Positions 8,642-17,847 are shown, counted from the first letter of the stretch. The stretch is DNA of 64,000 bases from CAVVAL01 sp963742725 (GCA_963742725.1 CAVUMX010000001.1:930001-994000); one strand, 5' to 3'. Notes: a model not told the origin generated them from the letters alone. Numbers and translations are program-made.

Positions 8642-9550
8642 ATGGCAGAGGCTGAGGGGAGGATCGTCGTCTCGGGCCTGACCAAGCAGTTCAAGAAGGT
8701 CAGGGCGGTCGACAACCTCTCGTTCACCGTCGAACCCGGCACGGTGACCGGGTTCCTCGGTCCCAACGGGGCCGGCAAGACGACGACACTGCGAATGCTG
8801 CTGGGCCTGATCACGCCCACGGCCGGAACCGCGACGATCGGCGGGCACCGCTACGCCGACCTGCCGCGTCCACTGGAGACCGTGGGCGCCGCACTGGAGG
8901 CGTCGAGCTTCCACGAGGGCCGGACGGGCCGGAACCACCTGCGGGTCATGTGCGCGGCCGCCGGGCTCCCGGTCAGCCGCGCCGACGCCGTGCTGGAGCA
9001 GGTGGGCATGACCGCCGCCGCGAACCGCAAGGTGCGCGGCTACTCGCTCGGCATGCGGCAGCGGCTCGGCCTCGCGGCCACGCTGCTCGGCAACCCGCGC
9101 GTGCTGATCCTGGACGAGCCGGCCAACGGCCTCGACCCGGAGGGCATCCGCTGGCTGCGCGGTTTCCTGCGTGACCTCGCGGACGAGGGCCGCACGATCC
9201 TCGTCTCCAGCCACCTGCTGGCCGAGGTCGAGCAGACCGTCGACGAGGTCGTGATCATCGCCGCCGGCAAGAGCGTCCGGCAGGGCAAGGTCACCGAACT
9301 GCGGACCGAGCAGATGGTGTCGGTCCGCGTCCGGACCCCGCACGCCGAGAAGCTCATCGCCGCGCTGGACGGTGCCCCCGTCCGGCAGGGAGAGACCCCG
9401 GAGCTGATCTACATCGACCACCTCGACGCGCCGACCGTCGGCAAGGCGGCGTTCAAGGCCGGCGTCGAACTGCACGAGCTGGTCGCCGAGCACTCCGACC
9501 TCGAAGCGGTGTTCCTGGAGCTCACGAGCGGAAAGGCGGTAATCCGGTGA
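8642..9550 (+). CDS. ABC transporter ATP-binding protein
   Basis: A 302-residue ATPase of the drug-export/CcmA type. Walker A GPNGAGKTT is at 40-48, the signature YSLGMRQRLGLA near 137, Walker B VLILDEPANGLDPEG near 157, and the switch His in LVSSHLL. The start at 8642 is fixed by GGAGGAG a few bases upstream; an in-frame ATG at 8618 lies before that site. It overlaps the permease gene by GTGA, so the pair forms one exporter operon. Cargo is unknown; such pairs export lipids, peptides or drugs. Confidence 0.92.
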   Translation: MAEAEGRIVVSGLTKQFKKVRAVDNLSFTVEPGTVTGFLGPNGAGKTTTLRMLLGLITPTAGTATIGGHRYADLPRPLETVGAALEASSFHEGRTGRNHLRVMCAAAGLPVSRADAVLEQVGMTAAANRKVRGYSLGMRQRLGLAATLLGNPRVLILDEPANGLDPEGIRWLRGFLRDLADEGRTILVSSHLLAEVEQTVDEVVIIAAGKSVRQGKVTELRTEQMVSVRVRTPHAEKLIAALDGAPVRQGETPELIYIDHLDAPTVGKAAFKAGVELHELVAEHSDLEAVFLELTSGKAVIR

Positions 9551-10401
9551 TCGCGCTCATCCGTGCGGAGGTGCTGAAGCTCCGCACCACCAACGTGTGG
9601 TGGGCGATGCTGCTTGGCGTCGCCGCGTTCACCGGGCTCGCGCTGCTGGTCAACATCCTGCAGTCCAGCTACTTCCTCGACAATCCCGACCCGGTGCAGT
9701 CCACCGGCGGGAACGAGGTCGAGGACCAGCAGGCCGCGCAGCAGAACGCGCTGGTCGGCAACGTGGTCGGGCTGGCCGCCAACGTGTACACGTCCGGCCA
9801 GTTCTTCGGCGTCCTGCTGGTGATGATCTTCGGCGTCCTCATCATCACCAACGAGTACCGGCACAAGACGGCCACCGCGACGTTCCTCACGGTGCCGCGC
9901 CGCACCAAGGTGATCGGGGCCAAGCTCGTCACCGCGATCATCTGGGGCACTCTCTTCTGCCTGGTCACCGCCATCATCGCGGTCCCGGTCGGCGCGATCT
10001 ACTTCGGCAACGTCCGGGACGTGGGCACGCAGCTCACCAACGGCGACGTCATCGCCTCGCTGCTGCTGAACGCCCTCGCGTTCGCGATCTGGGCGATCTT
10101 CGGGTTGGGCCTCGGCACGCTGCTCAAGAACCAGGTCGTGGCGATCGTCGTCGCGCTGACCCTGTACTTCGTCCAGCTCGGCGTCTCGCTGGTGCTGACC
10201 GGGCTGGCGTTCTACTTCGAGGCCACCTGGATCCTGGACATCCAGTACTGGCTGCCCGGTGGCGCCTCCGCCGTGATGGTCTCGCCGACCGAGGTCGTCG
10301 GTGTGCCGCCCTGGTGGCAGGGAGCGCTGGCGCTGCTCGGCTACGGCGCGGTCGCGGCCGGCGTCGGCACCCTGGTGACCACCCGTCGCGACATCAGCTG
10401 A
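9547..10401 (+). CDS. ABC transporter permease (ABC-2 type)
   Basis: A 284-residue membrane subunit partnering the ATPase just upstream (4-bp GTGA overlap). It has a short cytoplasmic start, a first membrane helix at about 19-35, a long outside loop, and five further helices, the ABC-2 exporter arrangement. LITNEYRHKTATATFLTVPRR is the amphipathic coupling segment often seen in this family. A rho-independent terminator follows 12 bp after the stop, ending the two-gene operon. Confidence 0.88.
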   Translation: MIALIRAEVLKLRTTNVWWAMLLGVAAFTGLALLVNILQSSYFLDNPDPVQSTGGNEVEDQQAAQQNALVGNVVGLAANVYTSGQFFGVLLVMIFGVLIITNEYRHKTATATFLTVPRRTKVIGAKLVTAIIWGTLFCLVTAIIAVPVGAIYFGNVRDVGTQLTNGDVIASLLLNALAFAIWAIFGLGLGTLLKNQVVAIVVALTLYFVQLGVSLVLTGLAFYFEATWILDIQYWLPGGASAVMVSPTEVVGVPPWWQGALALLGYGAVAAGVGTLVTTRRDIS

Positions 10402-10412
10402 ACTCAATACGA

Positions 10413-10452
10413 CGCCGCCCGGTCACAGCCTGTGACCGGGCGGCGCGTTTTT
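10413..10452 (+). terminator. Rho-independent terminator of the ABC exporter operon
   Basis: A perfect 15-bp stem (10413-10427 with 10431-10445) closed by a GCC loop is followed within three bases by five T (10448-10452). It lies 12 bp after the permease stop and before kgd. Confidence 0.9.
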
Positions 10453-10588
10453 GCAGGTCTGTGAGGAATGCCACCGGAAGGCGGTCCCACAGGGTAGCGG
10501 CCGGGTGTCGACGCCTCGCGCGGGCGCGTAGCCTGAACTGTTGCAGGCGCCACAATCACCCCCCGGCAGAAGAGGCGATAGACCGGCC

Positions 10589-13500
10589 GTGTCGACCCAA
10601 AGCAGCTCAGCGGACAACCCCCTTGCCAGCTTCGGACCCAACGAGTGGATCGTCGAGGACATCTACCAGCAGTTCCTCGCGGACCCCGCCAGCGTCGACC
10701 CGGCCTGGCACGACTTCTTCGCCGACTACAAGCCGACCGGTGGCGCCCCCACCGAGACAGCCAGCGCCCCGGCGCCCGCGGTAGACGGCACCAAGGCAGC
10801 CCCCGCGGCCAAGCCCACCCCGGCCCCGGCCCCGGCACCCGCTGCGGCCCCCGCCGCCGCGCCCGCCGCTGCCCCCGCCGCGAAGGCCGCGCCCGCCCCG
10901 GCCGCCGCCCCCGCGGCGCCGGCCGCCAAGGCCAAGCCGGTCGCCGCCGCCCCCACCGGCGCGCAGTCGACCACGCTCCGTGGCGCCGCCGCCCGCATCG
11001 TCACGAACATGGACGCGTCGCTGCACGTGCCCACCGCCACCAGCGTGCGGGCCGTCCCGGCGAAGCTGATCGCGGACAACCGCATCGTCATCAACAACCA
11101 CCTGGCCCGGGCCCGCGGCGGCAAGGTGTCGTTCACGCACCTGATCGGCTACGCGCTGGTCAAGGCGCTCGCCAACTTCCCCGAGATGAACAACTCGTTC
11201 GCCGAGGTCGACGGCAAGCCCGCCCTGGTCACGCCCGAGCACGTCAACCTGGGCCTGGCGATCGACCTGAAGGGCAAGGACGGCAGCCGTTCGCTCGTCG
11301 TCGCCAGCGTCAAGGGCTGCGAGTCGATGGACTTCACGCAGTTCTGGCAGGCGTACGAGGACGTCATCCGCCGTGCCCGCGCCGGCAAGCTCACCGCCGA
11401 CGACTTCGCCGGGACGACGATCAGCCTCACCAACCCGGGCACGATCGGCACGGTCCACTCGGTGCCGCGGCTCATGCAGGGCCAGGGCACGATCGTCGGC
11501 GTCGGCGCGATGGAGTACCCGGCCGAGTTCGCCGGCCAGTCCGAAGAGGCCCTCGCGGCCAACGCGATCAGCAAGATCATCACGCTGACCTCGACCTACG
11601 ACCACCGCATCATCCAGGGCGCCCAGTCCGGCGACTTCCTCCGCCGCATGCACCACCTGCTGCTCGGCGAGGAGGGCTTCTACGACGAGATCTTCGCGTC
11701 GCTGCGGCTGCCGTACGAGCCGGTGCGGTGGGTCCGCGACGTCACGGTCATGCACGAGGGCGAGATCGACAAGAACGCCCGCGTGCTGGAGCTGATCCAC
11801 TCGTACCGGGTGCGCGGCCACCTCATGGCCGACACCGACCCGCTCGAGTTCAAGATCCGCAACCACCCCGACCTGGACATCCTCCAGCACGGGCTCACCC
11901 TCTGGGACCTCGACCGCGAGTTCCCCGTCGGCGGCTTCGCCGGTGCCCGCACGCTCAAGCTGCGGGAGATCCTGGGCGTCCTGCGTGACTCGTACTGCCG
12001 CCGGATCGGCGTCGAGTACATGCACATCCAGGACCCGGAAGAGCGCGTCTGGATCCAGGAGCGGGTCGAGGTCAAGCACGACAAGCCCGACACGGACAAG
12101 CAGAAGCAGATCCTGGCCAAGCTGAACGCCGCCGAGGCGTTCGAGACGTTCCTGCAGACCAAGTACGTCGGCCAGAAGCGGTTCTCGCTCGAAGGCGGCG
12201 AGTCCGTCATCCCGCTCGTCGGCGAGGTGCTGCAGGCCGCCGCCGAGGACGACATGGACGAGGTCGTCATCGGCATGCCGCACCGCGGCCGGCTGAACGT
12301 GCTCGCCAACATCGTGGGCAAGCCGTACGAGAAGATCTTCGCCGAGTTCGAGGGCAACATCGACCCGGAGACGGTCGGCGGCTCCGGCGACGTGAAGTAC
12401 CACCTGGGCGCCGAGGCGAAGTACACGACGCCCGACGGCCAGCACACGACCACGGTCGCGCTGACCAGCAACCCGAGCCACCTGGAGGCCGTCAACCCGG
12501 TCCTGGAGGGCATCGTCCGGGCCAAGCAGGACCTGATCGACAAGGGCCTGGAGGGCTACACGGTCGTCCCGGTGCTGCTGCACGGCGACGCCGCGTTCGC
12601 CGGCCAGGGCGTGGTCGCGGAGACGCTGAACCTGTCGCAGCTGCGCGGGTACCGCACCGGCGGCACCGTCCACATCGTCGTGAACAACCAGGTCGGCTTC
12701 ACCACGGCCCCGCAGTACTCGCGGTCCAGCTTCTACTGCACGGACGTCGCCCGGATGATCCAGGCGCCGATCTTCCACGTGAACGGCGACGACCCCGAGG
12801 CCTGCGTCCGCGTGGCGCGGCTGGCGTTCGAGTTCCGCCAGGCGTTCCACAAGGACGTCGTGATCGACATGGTCTGCTACCGGCGCCGCGGTCACAACGA
12901 GGGCGACGACCCGTCGATGACCCAGCCGCAGATGTACTCGATCATCGACGCCAAGCGCAGCGTCCGGAAGCTCTACACCGAGTCGCTGATCGGCCGTGGC
13001 GACATCACCGTGGCCGACGCCGAAGCCGCCCTGCGCGACTACCAGGAGCAGCTGGAGGCGGTGTTCCGGGCCACCAAGGACGCCGGCTCCGGACCGAAGC
13101 CGAAGCCGCTCATGCCGGCGGCGGCCAGCGTCGACAAGATCGAGACCGCCGTTTCGCTGGAGACGATCCACCGCATCGGCGACGCGCACGTCCAGTGGCC
13201 CGAGGCCTTCACCCCGCACCAGCGGATCAAGCCGCAGATGGAACGCCGCCACAAGATGTCCCGCGAGGGCGGCATCGACTGGGGCTTCGGCGAGATCCTG
13301 GCCTTCGGCTCGTTGCTGATCGAGGGCCGGCCCGTGCGGCTCGCCGGGCAGGACAGCCGTCGCGGCACGTTCGTCCAGCGGCACGCGGTGATCTTCGACA
13401 AGACCTCCGGCGCCGAGTACGGGCCGCTCCAGCACCTCGCCGAGGGGCAGGGCCGGTTCTGGGTCCACGACTCGTTGCTGAGCGAGTTCGCGGCGATGGG

Positions 13501-14320
13501 CTTCGAGTACGGGTACTCGCTGGCCAACCCGGACGCGCTGGTGCTGTGGGAGGCCCAGTTCGGCGACTTCGTCGACGGCGCGCAGACCATCATCGACGAG
13601 TTCATCTCGTCCGGTGAGGCGAAGTGGGGCCAGAAGTCCGGTGTCGTGCTGCTGCTGCCGCACGGTCACGAGGGCCAGGGCCCGGACCACTCGTCCGCGC
13701 GAATCGAGCGGTTCCTGCAGATGTGCGCCGAGGACAACATGACGGTCGCCAACTGCACGACCCCGGCGAACTACTTCCACCTGCTGCGGCGCCAGGCGAT
13801 CACGACCGACCAGCACCGTCCGCTGGTCGTGTTCACGCCGAAGTCGCTGCTGCGGCACCGCGCGGCGGTCTCGGCGGTGGAGGAGTTCACCTCCGGCACG
13901 TTCCAGCCGGTGCTCGCCGACCCGGGCGTCAACGGCGCGCCGCTCGACCCGGCCGCCGTCGAGCGGGTCCTGCTGTGCTCCGGCAAGGTCTTCTACGACC
14001 TGCTCGCGGCCCGCGCCGAGCGTGGACTCACCAACACCGCGATCATCCGGCTGGAGCAGCTGCACCCGCTGCCGGTGACCGAGGTGAAGGCCGCGCTCGC
14101 CGCCTACCCGAACGCCAAGGACCACGTGTGGGTCCAGGAGGAGCCGGCCAACCAGGGCGCGTGGAGCTTCGTCGCGCTCAACCTGCTGGAGCAGCTCGAC
14201 GGCGTGGCGCTGCGCCGGGTGTCGCGGAAGTCGTCGGCCAGCCCGGCCGCCGGCTCCGGCAAGGTGCACGAGCTGGAGCAGTCCCGCCTGATCGAGGCGT
14301 CCCTGCCCAAGCCGGTCTGA
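10589..14320 (+). CDS. kgd: Multifunctional 2-oxoglutarate metabolism enzyme (Kgd/SucA)
   Basis: A 1243-residue thiamine-diphosphate enzyme of the TCA cycle, acting as the E1 (and fused E2-like) part of 2-oxoglutarate dehydrogenase, with decarboxylase and hydroxy-oxoadipate synthase activities known in the family. Order: N-terminal E1 helix (SADNPLASFGPNEWIVEDIY), an Ala/Pro linker of about 80 residues, a dihydrolipoamide-acyltransferase-like domain ending with YDHRIIQGA near 338, then the E1 domain with GMPHRGRLN (562-570), RRGHNEGDDPS and the transketolase-like C-terminal half. The length matches mycobacterial Kgd. Start is the GTG at 10589, with only a weak AGAGG upstream. The missing lipoyl domain is normal, since E2 is supplied by pyruvate dehydrogenase. 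Confidence 0.95.
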   Translation: MSTQSSSADNPLASFGPNEWIVEDIYQQFLADPASVDPAWHDFFADYKPTGGAPTETASAPAPAVDGTKAAPAAKPTPAPAPAPAAAPAAAPAAAPAAKAAPAPAAAPAAPAAKAKPVAAAPTGAQSTTLRGAAARIVTNMDASLHVPTATSVRAVPAKLIADNRIVINNHLARARGGKVSFTHLIGYALVKALANFPEMNNSFAEVDGKPALVTPEHVNLGLAIDLKGKDGSRSLVVASVKGCESMDFTQFWQAYEDVIRRARAGKLTADDFAGTTISLTNPGTIGTVHSVPRLMQGQGTIVGVGAMEYPAEFAGQSEEALAANAISKIITLTSTYDHRIIQGAQSGDFLRRMHHLLLGEEGFYDEIFASLRLPYEPVRWVRDVTVMHEGEIDKNARVLELIHSYRVRGHLMADTDPLEFKIRNHPDLDILQHGLTLWDLDREFPVGGFAGARTLKLREILGVLRDSYCRRIGVEYMHIQDPEERVWIQERVEVKHDKPDTDKQKQILAKLNAAEAFETFLQTKYVGQKRFSLEGGESVIPLVGEVLQAAAEDDMDEVVIGMPHRGRLNVLANIVGKPYEKIFAEFEGNIDPETVGGSGDVKYHLGAEAKYTTPDGQHTTTVALTSNPSHLEAVNPVLEGIVRAKQDLIDKGLEGYTVVPVLLHGDAAFAGQGVVAETLNLSQLRGYRTGGTVHIVVNNQVGFTTAPQYSRSSFYCTDVARMIQAPIFHVNGDDPEACVRVARLAFEFRQAFHKDVVIDMVCYRRRGHNEGDDPSMTQPQMYSIIDAKRSVRKLYTESLIGRGDITVADAEAALRDYQEQLEAVFRATKDAGSGPKPKPLMPAAASVDKIETAVSLETIHRIGDAHVQWPEAFTPHQRIKPQMERRHKMSREGGIDWGFGEILAFGSLLIEGRPVRLAGQDSRRGTFVQRHAVIFDKTSGAEYGPLQHLAEGQGRFWVHDSLLSEFAAMGFEYGYSLANPDALVLWEAQFGDFVDGAQTIIDEFISSGEAKWGQKSGVVLLLPHGHEGQGPDHSSARIERFLQMCAEDNMTVANCTTPANYFHLLRRQAITTDQHRPLVVFTPKSLLRHRAAVSAVEEFTSGTFQPVLADPGVNGAPLDPAAVERVLLCSGKVFYDLLAARAERGLTNTAIIRLEQLHPLPVTEVKAALAAYPNAKDHVWVQEEPANQGAWSFVALNLLEQLDGVALRRVSRKSSASPAAGSGKVHELEQSRLIEASLPKPV

Positions 14321-14323
14321 GCC

Positions 14324-14500
14324 ATGTACTTCACCGACAAGGGCATCGAGGAGCTGACCGAGCGCCGCGGCGAGGAAACCGTGACGCTCGGCTGGCTCGC
14401 CGAACGGCTCCGGGACTTCGTCGACCTCAACCCGGAGTTCGAGACGCCGGTCGAACGCCTGGCGACGTTCCTGGCCCGCGCCGACGACGAAGACGAGTAA
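14324..14500 (+). CDS. DUF6104 family small protein
   Basis: A 58-residue protein beginning MYFTDKGIEELTERRGEE and ending LARADDEDE, a short acidic helical family found directly after kgd in many actinobacteria. It starts three bases after the kgd stop, so it is almost certainly on the same message and may be translated by re-initiation. Function is unknown; the fixed position hints at a link with the 2-oxoglutarate enzyme. No membrane segment or metal motif is present. Confidence 0.85.
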   Translation: MYFTDKGIEELTERRGEETVTLGWLAERLRDFVDLNPEFETPVERLATFLARADDEDE

Positions 14501-14510
14501 GGCGGCTCTG

Positions 14511-14558
14511 ATTTGGGCGACATCTTCGTGGCTATAGCCACGAAGATGTCGCCCAAAT
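14511..14558. terminator. Perfect 48-bp palindrome between convergent genes
   Basis: ATTTGGGCGACATCTTCGTG and the following GCTA (14511-14534) are the exact reverse complement of 14535-14558, with no loop at all. It sits 10 bp after the DUF6104 stop and 6 bp before the stop of the convergent winged-helix gene. As RNA it folds on either strand into a very long stem, so a bidirectional terminator or processing site is likely; cruciform extrusion is also conceivable. Confidence 0.85.
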
Positions 14559-14564
14559 GCCGTT

Positions 14565-14873
14565 CTAAGGTGGGTCGATCCGGGCGCCGCCCCGGGCGAC
14601 GATCGCGTTCAGCGCGGCGACGTGGGTCGCGAACGCGTGCCGGCCGAGCGGCGTCAGGCTGAGCCACGTGCGGGGCCGCTTACCGACGTACCCCTTCCGG
14701 ATCCTCACGTACCCGGCGGCCTCCAGCGCGCTGGCCTGCTTCGACAGCGCCGAATCGCTCAGCTCGACGGAGTCGCGCACGGCCGCGAACTCGATCTCCT
14801 TCGCGGCGGCCAGTATGGCGACGATCGACAGCCGGGTGGTCGTGGCGATCACCGGGTCCGGCTGCGGATTCAT
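14565..14873 (-). CDS. Small winged-helix transcriptional regulator (MarR/ArsR-like)
   Basis: A 102-residue DNA-binding protein consisting of one winged helix: TTRLSIVAILAAAKEIEFAA leads into LSDSALSKQASALEAAGYV (recognition helix) and a basic wing, RIRKGYVGKRPRTWLSLT. This is the single-domain type (HTH_27-like) that usually regulates a neighbouring membrane protein or export operon. It follows the membrane gene at 14905 by 31 bp on the same strand, and a nested palindrome before that gene (15403-15429) is a plausible operator for autoregulation. Ligand unknown. Confidence 0.82.
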   Translation of the reverse strand: MNPQPDPVIATTTRLSIVAILAAAKEIEFAAVRDSVELSDSALSKQASALEAAGYVRIRKGYVGKRPRTWLSLTPLGRHAFATHVAALNAIVARGGARIDPP

Positions 14874-14904
14874 CGCGCGCCAAGCCGCTTGTGCACCGCG
14901 TCGC

Positions 14905-15378
14905 TCATCGCGCGCTGGCCTTGCGCCGGATCTGCCACGCGATCAGCAGGTTCAACGGCACCACGCCGCCGACCAGCAGCACCGCGACGATGACCCCCGC
15001 CTTCGTGTTGGGGAGCGACGTGGTGGAGTCGATCAGCACGAAGTCGAGCACAATCGCCAGGACGAACGTCACGCACGCCCACGCGATCAGGGTCATGACC
15101 ACGACCGGGCCGAACTGACCGCGGAAGACCACCTTCCTGCGGCGCCACACGAGCCACATCAAGGCCCCCATCGCCAGGATCCCCAGGAGCCCCAGGATCG
15201 AACTCGCCGGATGCGGCAGGTCCATGGCCCCGAACCTGGCGACCGTGAGCCCGCCCATGCTGAGGATGAACCAGTACGGCAGCGGCGGACCTGCCATCCG
15301 CGCGACCTGCTCGCGGCGGGCGTCGATCTCCGCCAGGTTCTGCGCCGCCTGCTCGGGCGACAGGTTGTTGCCGGTCAA
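14905..15378 (-). CDS. Four-helix membrane protein, function unknown
   Basis: A 157-residue protein with a short cytoplasmic head (TGNNLSPEQAAQNLAEIDAR) and four predicted membrane helices at about 35-52, 58-76, 90-112 and 125-147, ending in a basic tail. It is the upstream member of a two-gene unit with the winged-helix regulator. GGAGG precedes the ATG at 15378. Small membrane proteins paired with one-domain winged-helix regulators occur widely in actinobacteria, but their role is unknown. Confidence 0.75.
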   Translation of the reverse strand: MTGNNLSPEQAAQNLAEIDARREQVARMAGPPLPYWFILSMGGLTVARFGAMDLPHPASSILGLLGILAMGALMWLVWRRRKVVFRGQFGPVVVMTLIAWACVTFVLAIVLDFVLIDSTTSLPNTKAGVIVAVLLVGGVVPLNLLIAWQIRRKASAR

Positions 15379-15402
15379 GGTGCCTCCCCGTTCAGTTTCC
15401 TA

Positions 15403-15429
15403 GGAGGAAAGTACTTTCCACTTTCCTCC
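15403..15429. promoter_or_regulatory. Nested palindromic operator before the membrane/winged-helix operon
   Basis: GGAGGAAAG (15403-15411) and CTTTCCTCC (15421-15429) are perfect 9-bp arms around a 9-bp spacer, and GGAAAGTACTTTCC (15406-15419) inside is itself a perfect 14-bp palindrome. It lies 25 bp upstream of the start at 15378, the right place for the winged-helix protein to control its own operon. No binding has been shown. Confidence 0.6.
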
Positions 15430-15476
15430 ATGGCAAGTAGTTTCCAGAACGCGAGTACGGAATCGGGGCGAGGCAG

Positions 15477-15510
15477 CCCGTGTTGGCCACGGACGTACGA
15501 CCAACACGGG
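15477..15510 (+). promoter_or_regulatory. Inverted repeat upstream of the secreted lipase
   Basis: CCCGTGTTGG and CCAACACGGG form perfect 10-bp arms with a 14-bp spacer, ending 15 bp before the lipase start and just before its GAAAGGA ribosome site. It may be a repressor site or an mRNA hairpin controlling translation. Confidence 0.55.
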
Positions 15511-15525
15511 GAAAGGAACTTCACA

Positions 15526-16776
15526 GTGCAGACCACCTGGATCCGCCGGGCGTTACCGGCGACGATCACCGCCCTCGCCCTGCTCGCCACACCCGCCCCA
15601 CCGGCGCAAGCAACACAGCAGAGCTGGACCGGCACCTGGGCGACCGCCGTCCAGCGTCCGGCCACGCTTCCCTGGGGCGACGCGAACTGGTCGGAGGCAG
15701 GCTTCGCCGACCACTCGGTACGCCAGATCATCCGGACGACGACCACCGGATCGACGCTCCGGGTCCGCGTATCGAACCGCTACGGCGACCGCCCACTCCG
15801 CATCACGAAGGCGACGGTCGGCCGGGCCGGCGACGGCGCCACGGTCCGTCCGGGCTCGATCCGTCCGCTGGACTTCGGCGGCCGCGCCATCAAGGCCGGC
15901 GACGACCGCCTCAGTGCCCCGGTCCTGTTCCGCACGGCACCGCTGGAGCGCCTGGCCATCACGCTGTACCTGGCGGACGCGACCGGGCCTGCGACGTACC
16001 ACAACGCGGCGCTCGCGACGTCCTACCGCGCGCGTGGCGACCACAGCCGCGACGCGTCAGGCGCCGCGTTCACCGAGTCCTCGCAGTCGTCCTACTTCCT
16101 CACGGGCGTCGAGGTCTCCGGCGGGCGCGGCGTCACGGGCACTCGCGGCGCCGTGGCGACGTTCGGCGACTCGATCACCGACGGGTACGGCTCCACGCAC
16201 GACGCCTACAACCGCTACCCGGACGAGCTGGCGGAGCGCCTGGTCGCCTCCGGCCGCGCGACGGGCATCCTCAACACCGGTATCGGCGGCAACCGCGTCC
16301 TGTCCGACTCGCCGTGCCTCGGTGAGAGCGGCCTGACGCGGTTCCGGCGTGACGCCCTGGACCGGCCCGGTGTCCGCACCGTGATCGTCCTGGAGGGCAT
16401 CAACGACATCGGCGTCAGCTCGTTCCCGCCGGACCCCGACTGCATCGGCACCGCCCCCGTGGCCACCGCCGACACGCTGATCGCGGGTCACCGTGCGCTG
16501 ATCAGGGCCGCGCACCAGCGCGGGGTGCGGATCATCGGCGCCACCCTGACGCCGGTCAAGGGCTCCCCGTACTACTCGGAGAGCAACGAGGCCGTCCGTG
16601 ACGCGCTGAACCACTGGATCCGTGCCAGCGGCGAGTACGACGCTGTGGCCGACTTCGACAAGGCCGTTGCCAACCCGGCCGACCCGGACGCGCTGCTGCC
16701 CGTCTACGACAGCGGCGACGGCCTGCACCCGGGCGACGCCGGCCTGCGCGCGATGGCCGACACCATCCGGCTCTAG
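15526..16776 (+). CDS. Secreted SGNH/GDSL-family lipase/esterase
   Basis: A 416-residue exported hydrolase. Residues 1-30 form a Sec signal peptide (RRALPATITALALLATPAP, then AQA cleavage). The SGNH blocks are intact: GDSITDG near 215 (catalytic Ser), GIGGNR (oxyanion Gly/Asn), a VLEGIND block, and DGLHPGDAG near 398 (Asp and His). The N-terminal part before the GDS block is a beta-rich region typical of the large actinobacterial SGNH members. Start is the GTG at 15526 behind AAAGGA. Substrate may be acyl or acetyl esters on lipids or polysaccharides. Confidence 0.88.
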   Translation: MQTTWIRRALPATITALALLATPAPPAQATQQSWTGTWATAVQRPATLPWGDANWSEAGFADHSVRQIIRTTTTGSTLRVRVSNRYGDRPLRITKATVGRAGDGATVRPGSIRPLDFGGRAIKAGDDRLSAPVLFRTAPLERLAITLYLADATGPATYHNAALATSYRARGDHSRDASGAAFTESSQSSYFLTGVEVSGGRGVTGTRGAVATFGDSITDGYGSTHDAYNRYPDELAERLVASGRATGILNTGIGGNRVLSDSPCLGESGLTRFRRDALDRPGVRTVIVLEGINDIGVSSFPPDPDCIGTAPVATADTLIAGHRALIRAAHQRGVRIIGATLTPVKGSPYYSESNEAVRDALNHWIRASGEYDAVADFDKAVANPADPDALLPVYDSGDGLHPGDAGLRAMADTIRL

Positions 16777-16825
16777 GCCCTGACCATCGGGTCCGGAACG
16801 CCCCGGATCGCCTGCGGTAGGAACG

Positions 16826-17764
16826 TCAGGCCCGGTGGTCGATCACGACCTTCCCGAAGACGTCGCCGCGCGCCAGGTGAGCGAACGCCTCGCGGACGTC
16901 CGCGAACGGGTAGACGTGGTCGATGACCGGGCGCAGGCCGGTGTCCGCGCAGAGCGCCAGGAGCGCGGCCAGCTCGTCCGGCGTGCCCATGGACGTGCCG
17001 AGCACGGAAACCTGGTGGTAGAAGAGCCGCCGCAGGTCCAGCTTCGGCAGGTGGCCGGACGTGGCGCCGGAGACGACGATCCGTCCGCCCGGCTTCACGG
17101 ACTTCTGCGAGTGGTCGAACGTGGCCTCGCCGACCGTCTCGATCACGACGTCCACCCGCTCGGGCAGCCGCGCGCCCGCCTCTACCGCTACGGCGCCCAG
17201 CTGAGTGGCCCGCTCGCGTTTCTCGGCGTCCCGGCTGGTGGCGTAGACGGTGGCGCCGAGCGCGTGGGCGATCGCCACGGCCGCGGTGGCCACGCCGCCG
17301 CCCGCACCCTGCACGAGCACCGTGGAACCGGCGCCGACACCGCCCTTCGTGGTGAGCATCCGGTACGCGGTGAGCCACGCCGTCGGCAGGCACGCCGCCT
17401 CGGCGAACGACAGTTCGGCCGGCTTCGGGACGAGGTTGCCGGCCGGCACGGTGACCTTCTCGGCGAGCGTCCCCTGATGCTTCTCGGACAGGATCGAGAA
17501 CCCGCCCTCGACGACGACCGGGAACACGACGACCTCGGTGCCGTCCGGGCCGATGCCGGCCGCGTCGCAGCCCAGGATCATCGGCAACTGCTCGGCACCG
17601 AGCCCCACCCCGCGCAGCGACCACAGGTCGTGGTGGTTCAGCGCGCTGGCCACCACGTCGACGACGGCCCAGCCGTCCGGCGGGGTCGGATCGGGACGTT
17701 CCCCCACCTCAAGGGCCGAAAGCGGGTCGTCGGGAGCAATGCGGGCGGCGTAGGCGGCAAGCAT
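16826..17764 (-). CDS. Zinc-type alcohol dehydrogenase/quinone oxidoreductase (MDR family)
   Basis: A 312-residue NAD(P)H-dependent oxidoreductase of the medium-chain dehydrogenase superfamily. The GroES-like N-terminal half (SALNHHDLWSLRGVG, ILGCDAAGIG) lacks the full set of catalytic and structural zinc Cys, as in quinone oxidoreductases; the nucleotide site is VLVQGAGGGVATAAVAIAHA. It is divergent from a flavin reductase gene over 83 bp, so both could answer to one signal. Substrate unknown. Confidence 0.85.
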   Translation of the reverse strand: MLAAYAARIAPDDPLSALEVGERPDPTPPDGWAVVDVVASALNHHDLWSLRGVGLGAEQLPMILGCDAAGIGPDGTEVVVFPVVVEGGFSILSEKHQGTLAEKVTVPAGNLVPKPAELSFAEAACLPTAWLTAYRMLTTKGGVGAGSTVLVQGAGGGVATAAVAIAHALGATVYATSRDAEKRERATQLGAVAVEAGARLPERVDVVIETVGEATFDHSQKSVKPGGRIVVSGATSGHLPKLDLRRLFYHQVSVLGTSMGTPDELAALLALCADTGLRPVIDHVYPFADVREAFAHLARGDVFGKVVIDHRA

Positions 17765-17847
17765 GGTCCGACCGTACCGGCGGGGTCGGGCCCGCGAAGT
17801 GACGGGCGTCTCAGCGCGGTGTGGCCATCCCGGGGAAGAATGGCAGG

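Noticed and set aside
10740..10980. GC-rich repetitive DNA inside kgd
   Set aside because: Encodes the Ala/Pro linker between domains, normal for the family, not a repeat element.
10607..14269. A 1220-codon open frame on the minus strand opposite kgd
   Set aside because: It is the antisense shadow of a complete, recognisable enzyme; GC-rich third positions keep opposite frames open. Its translation has low-complexity composition and no domain.
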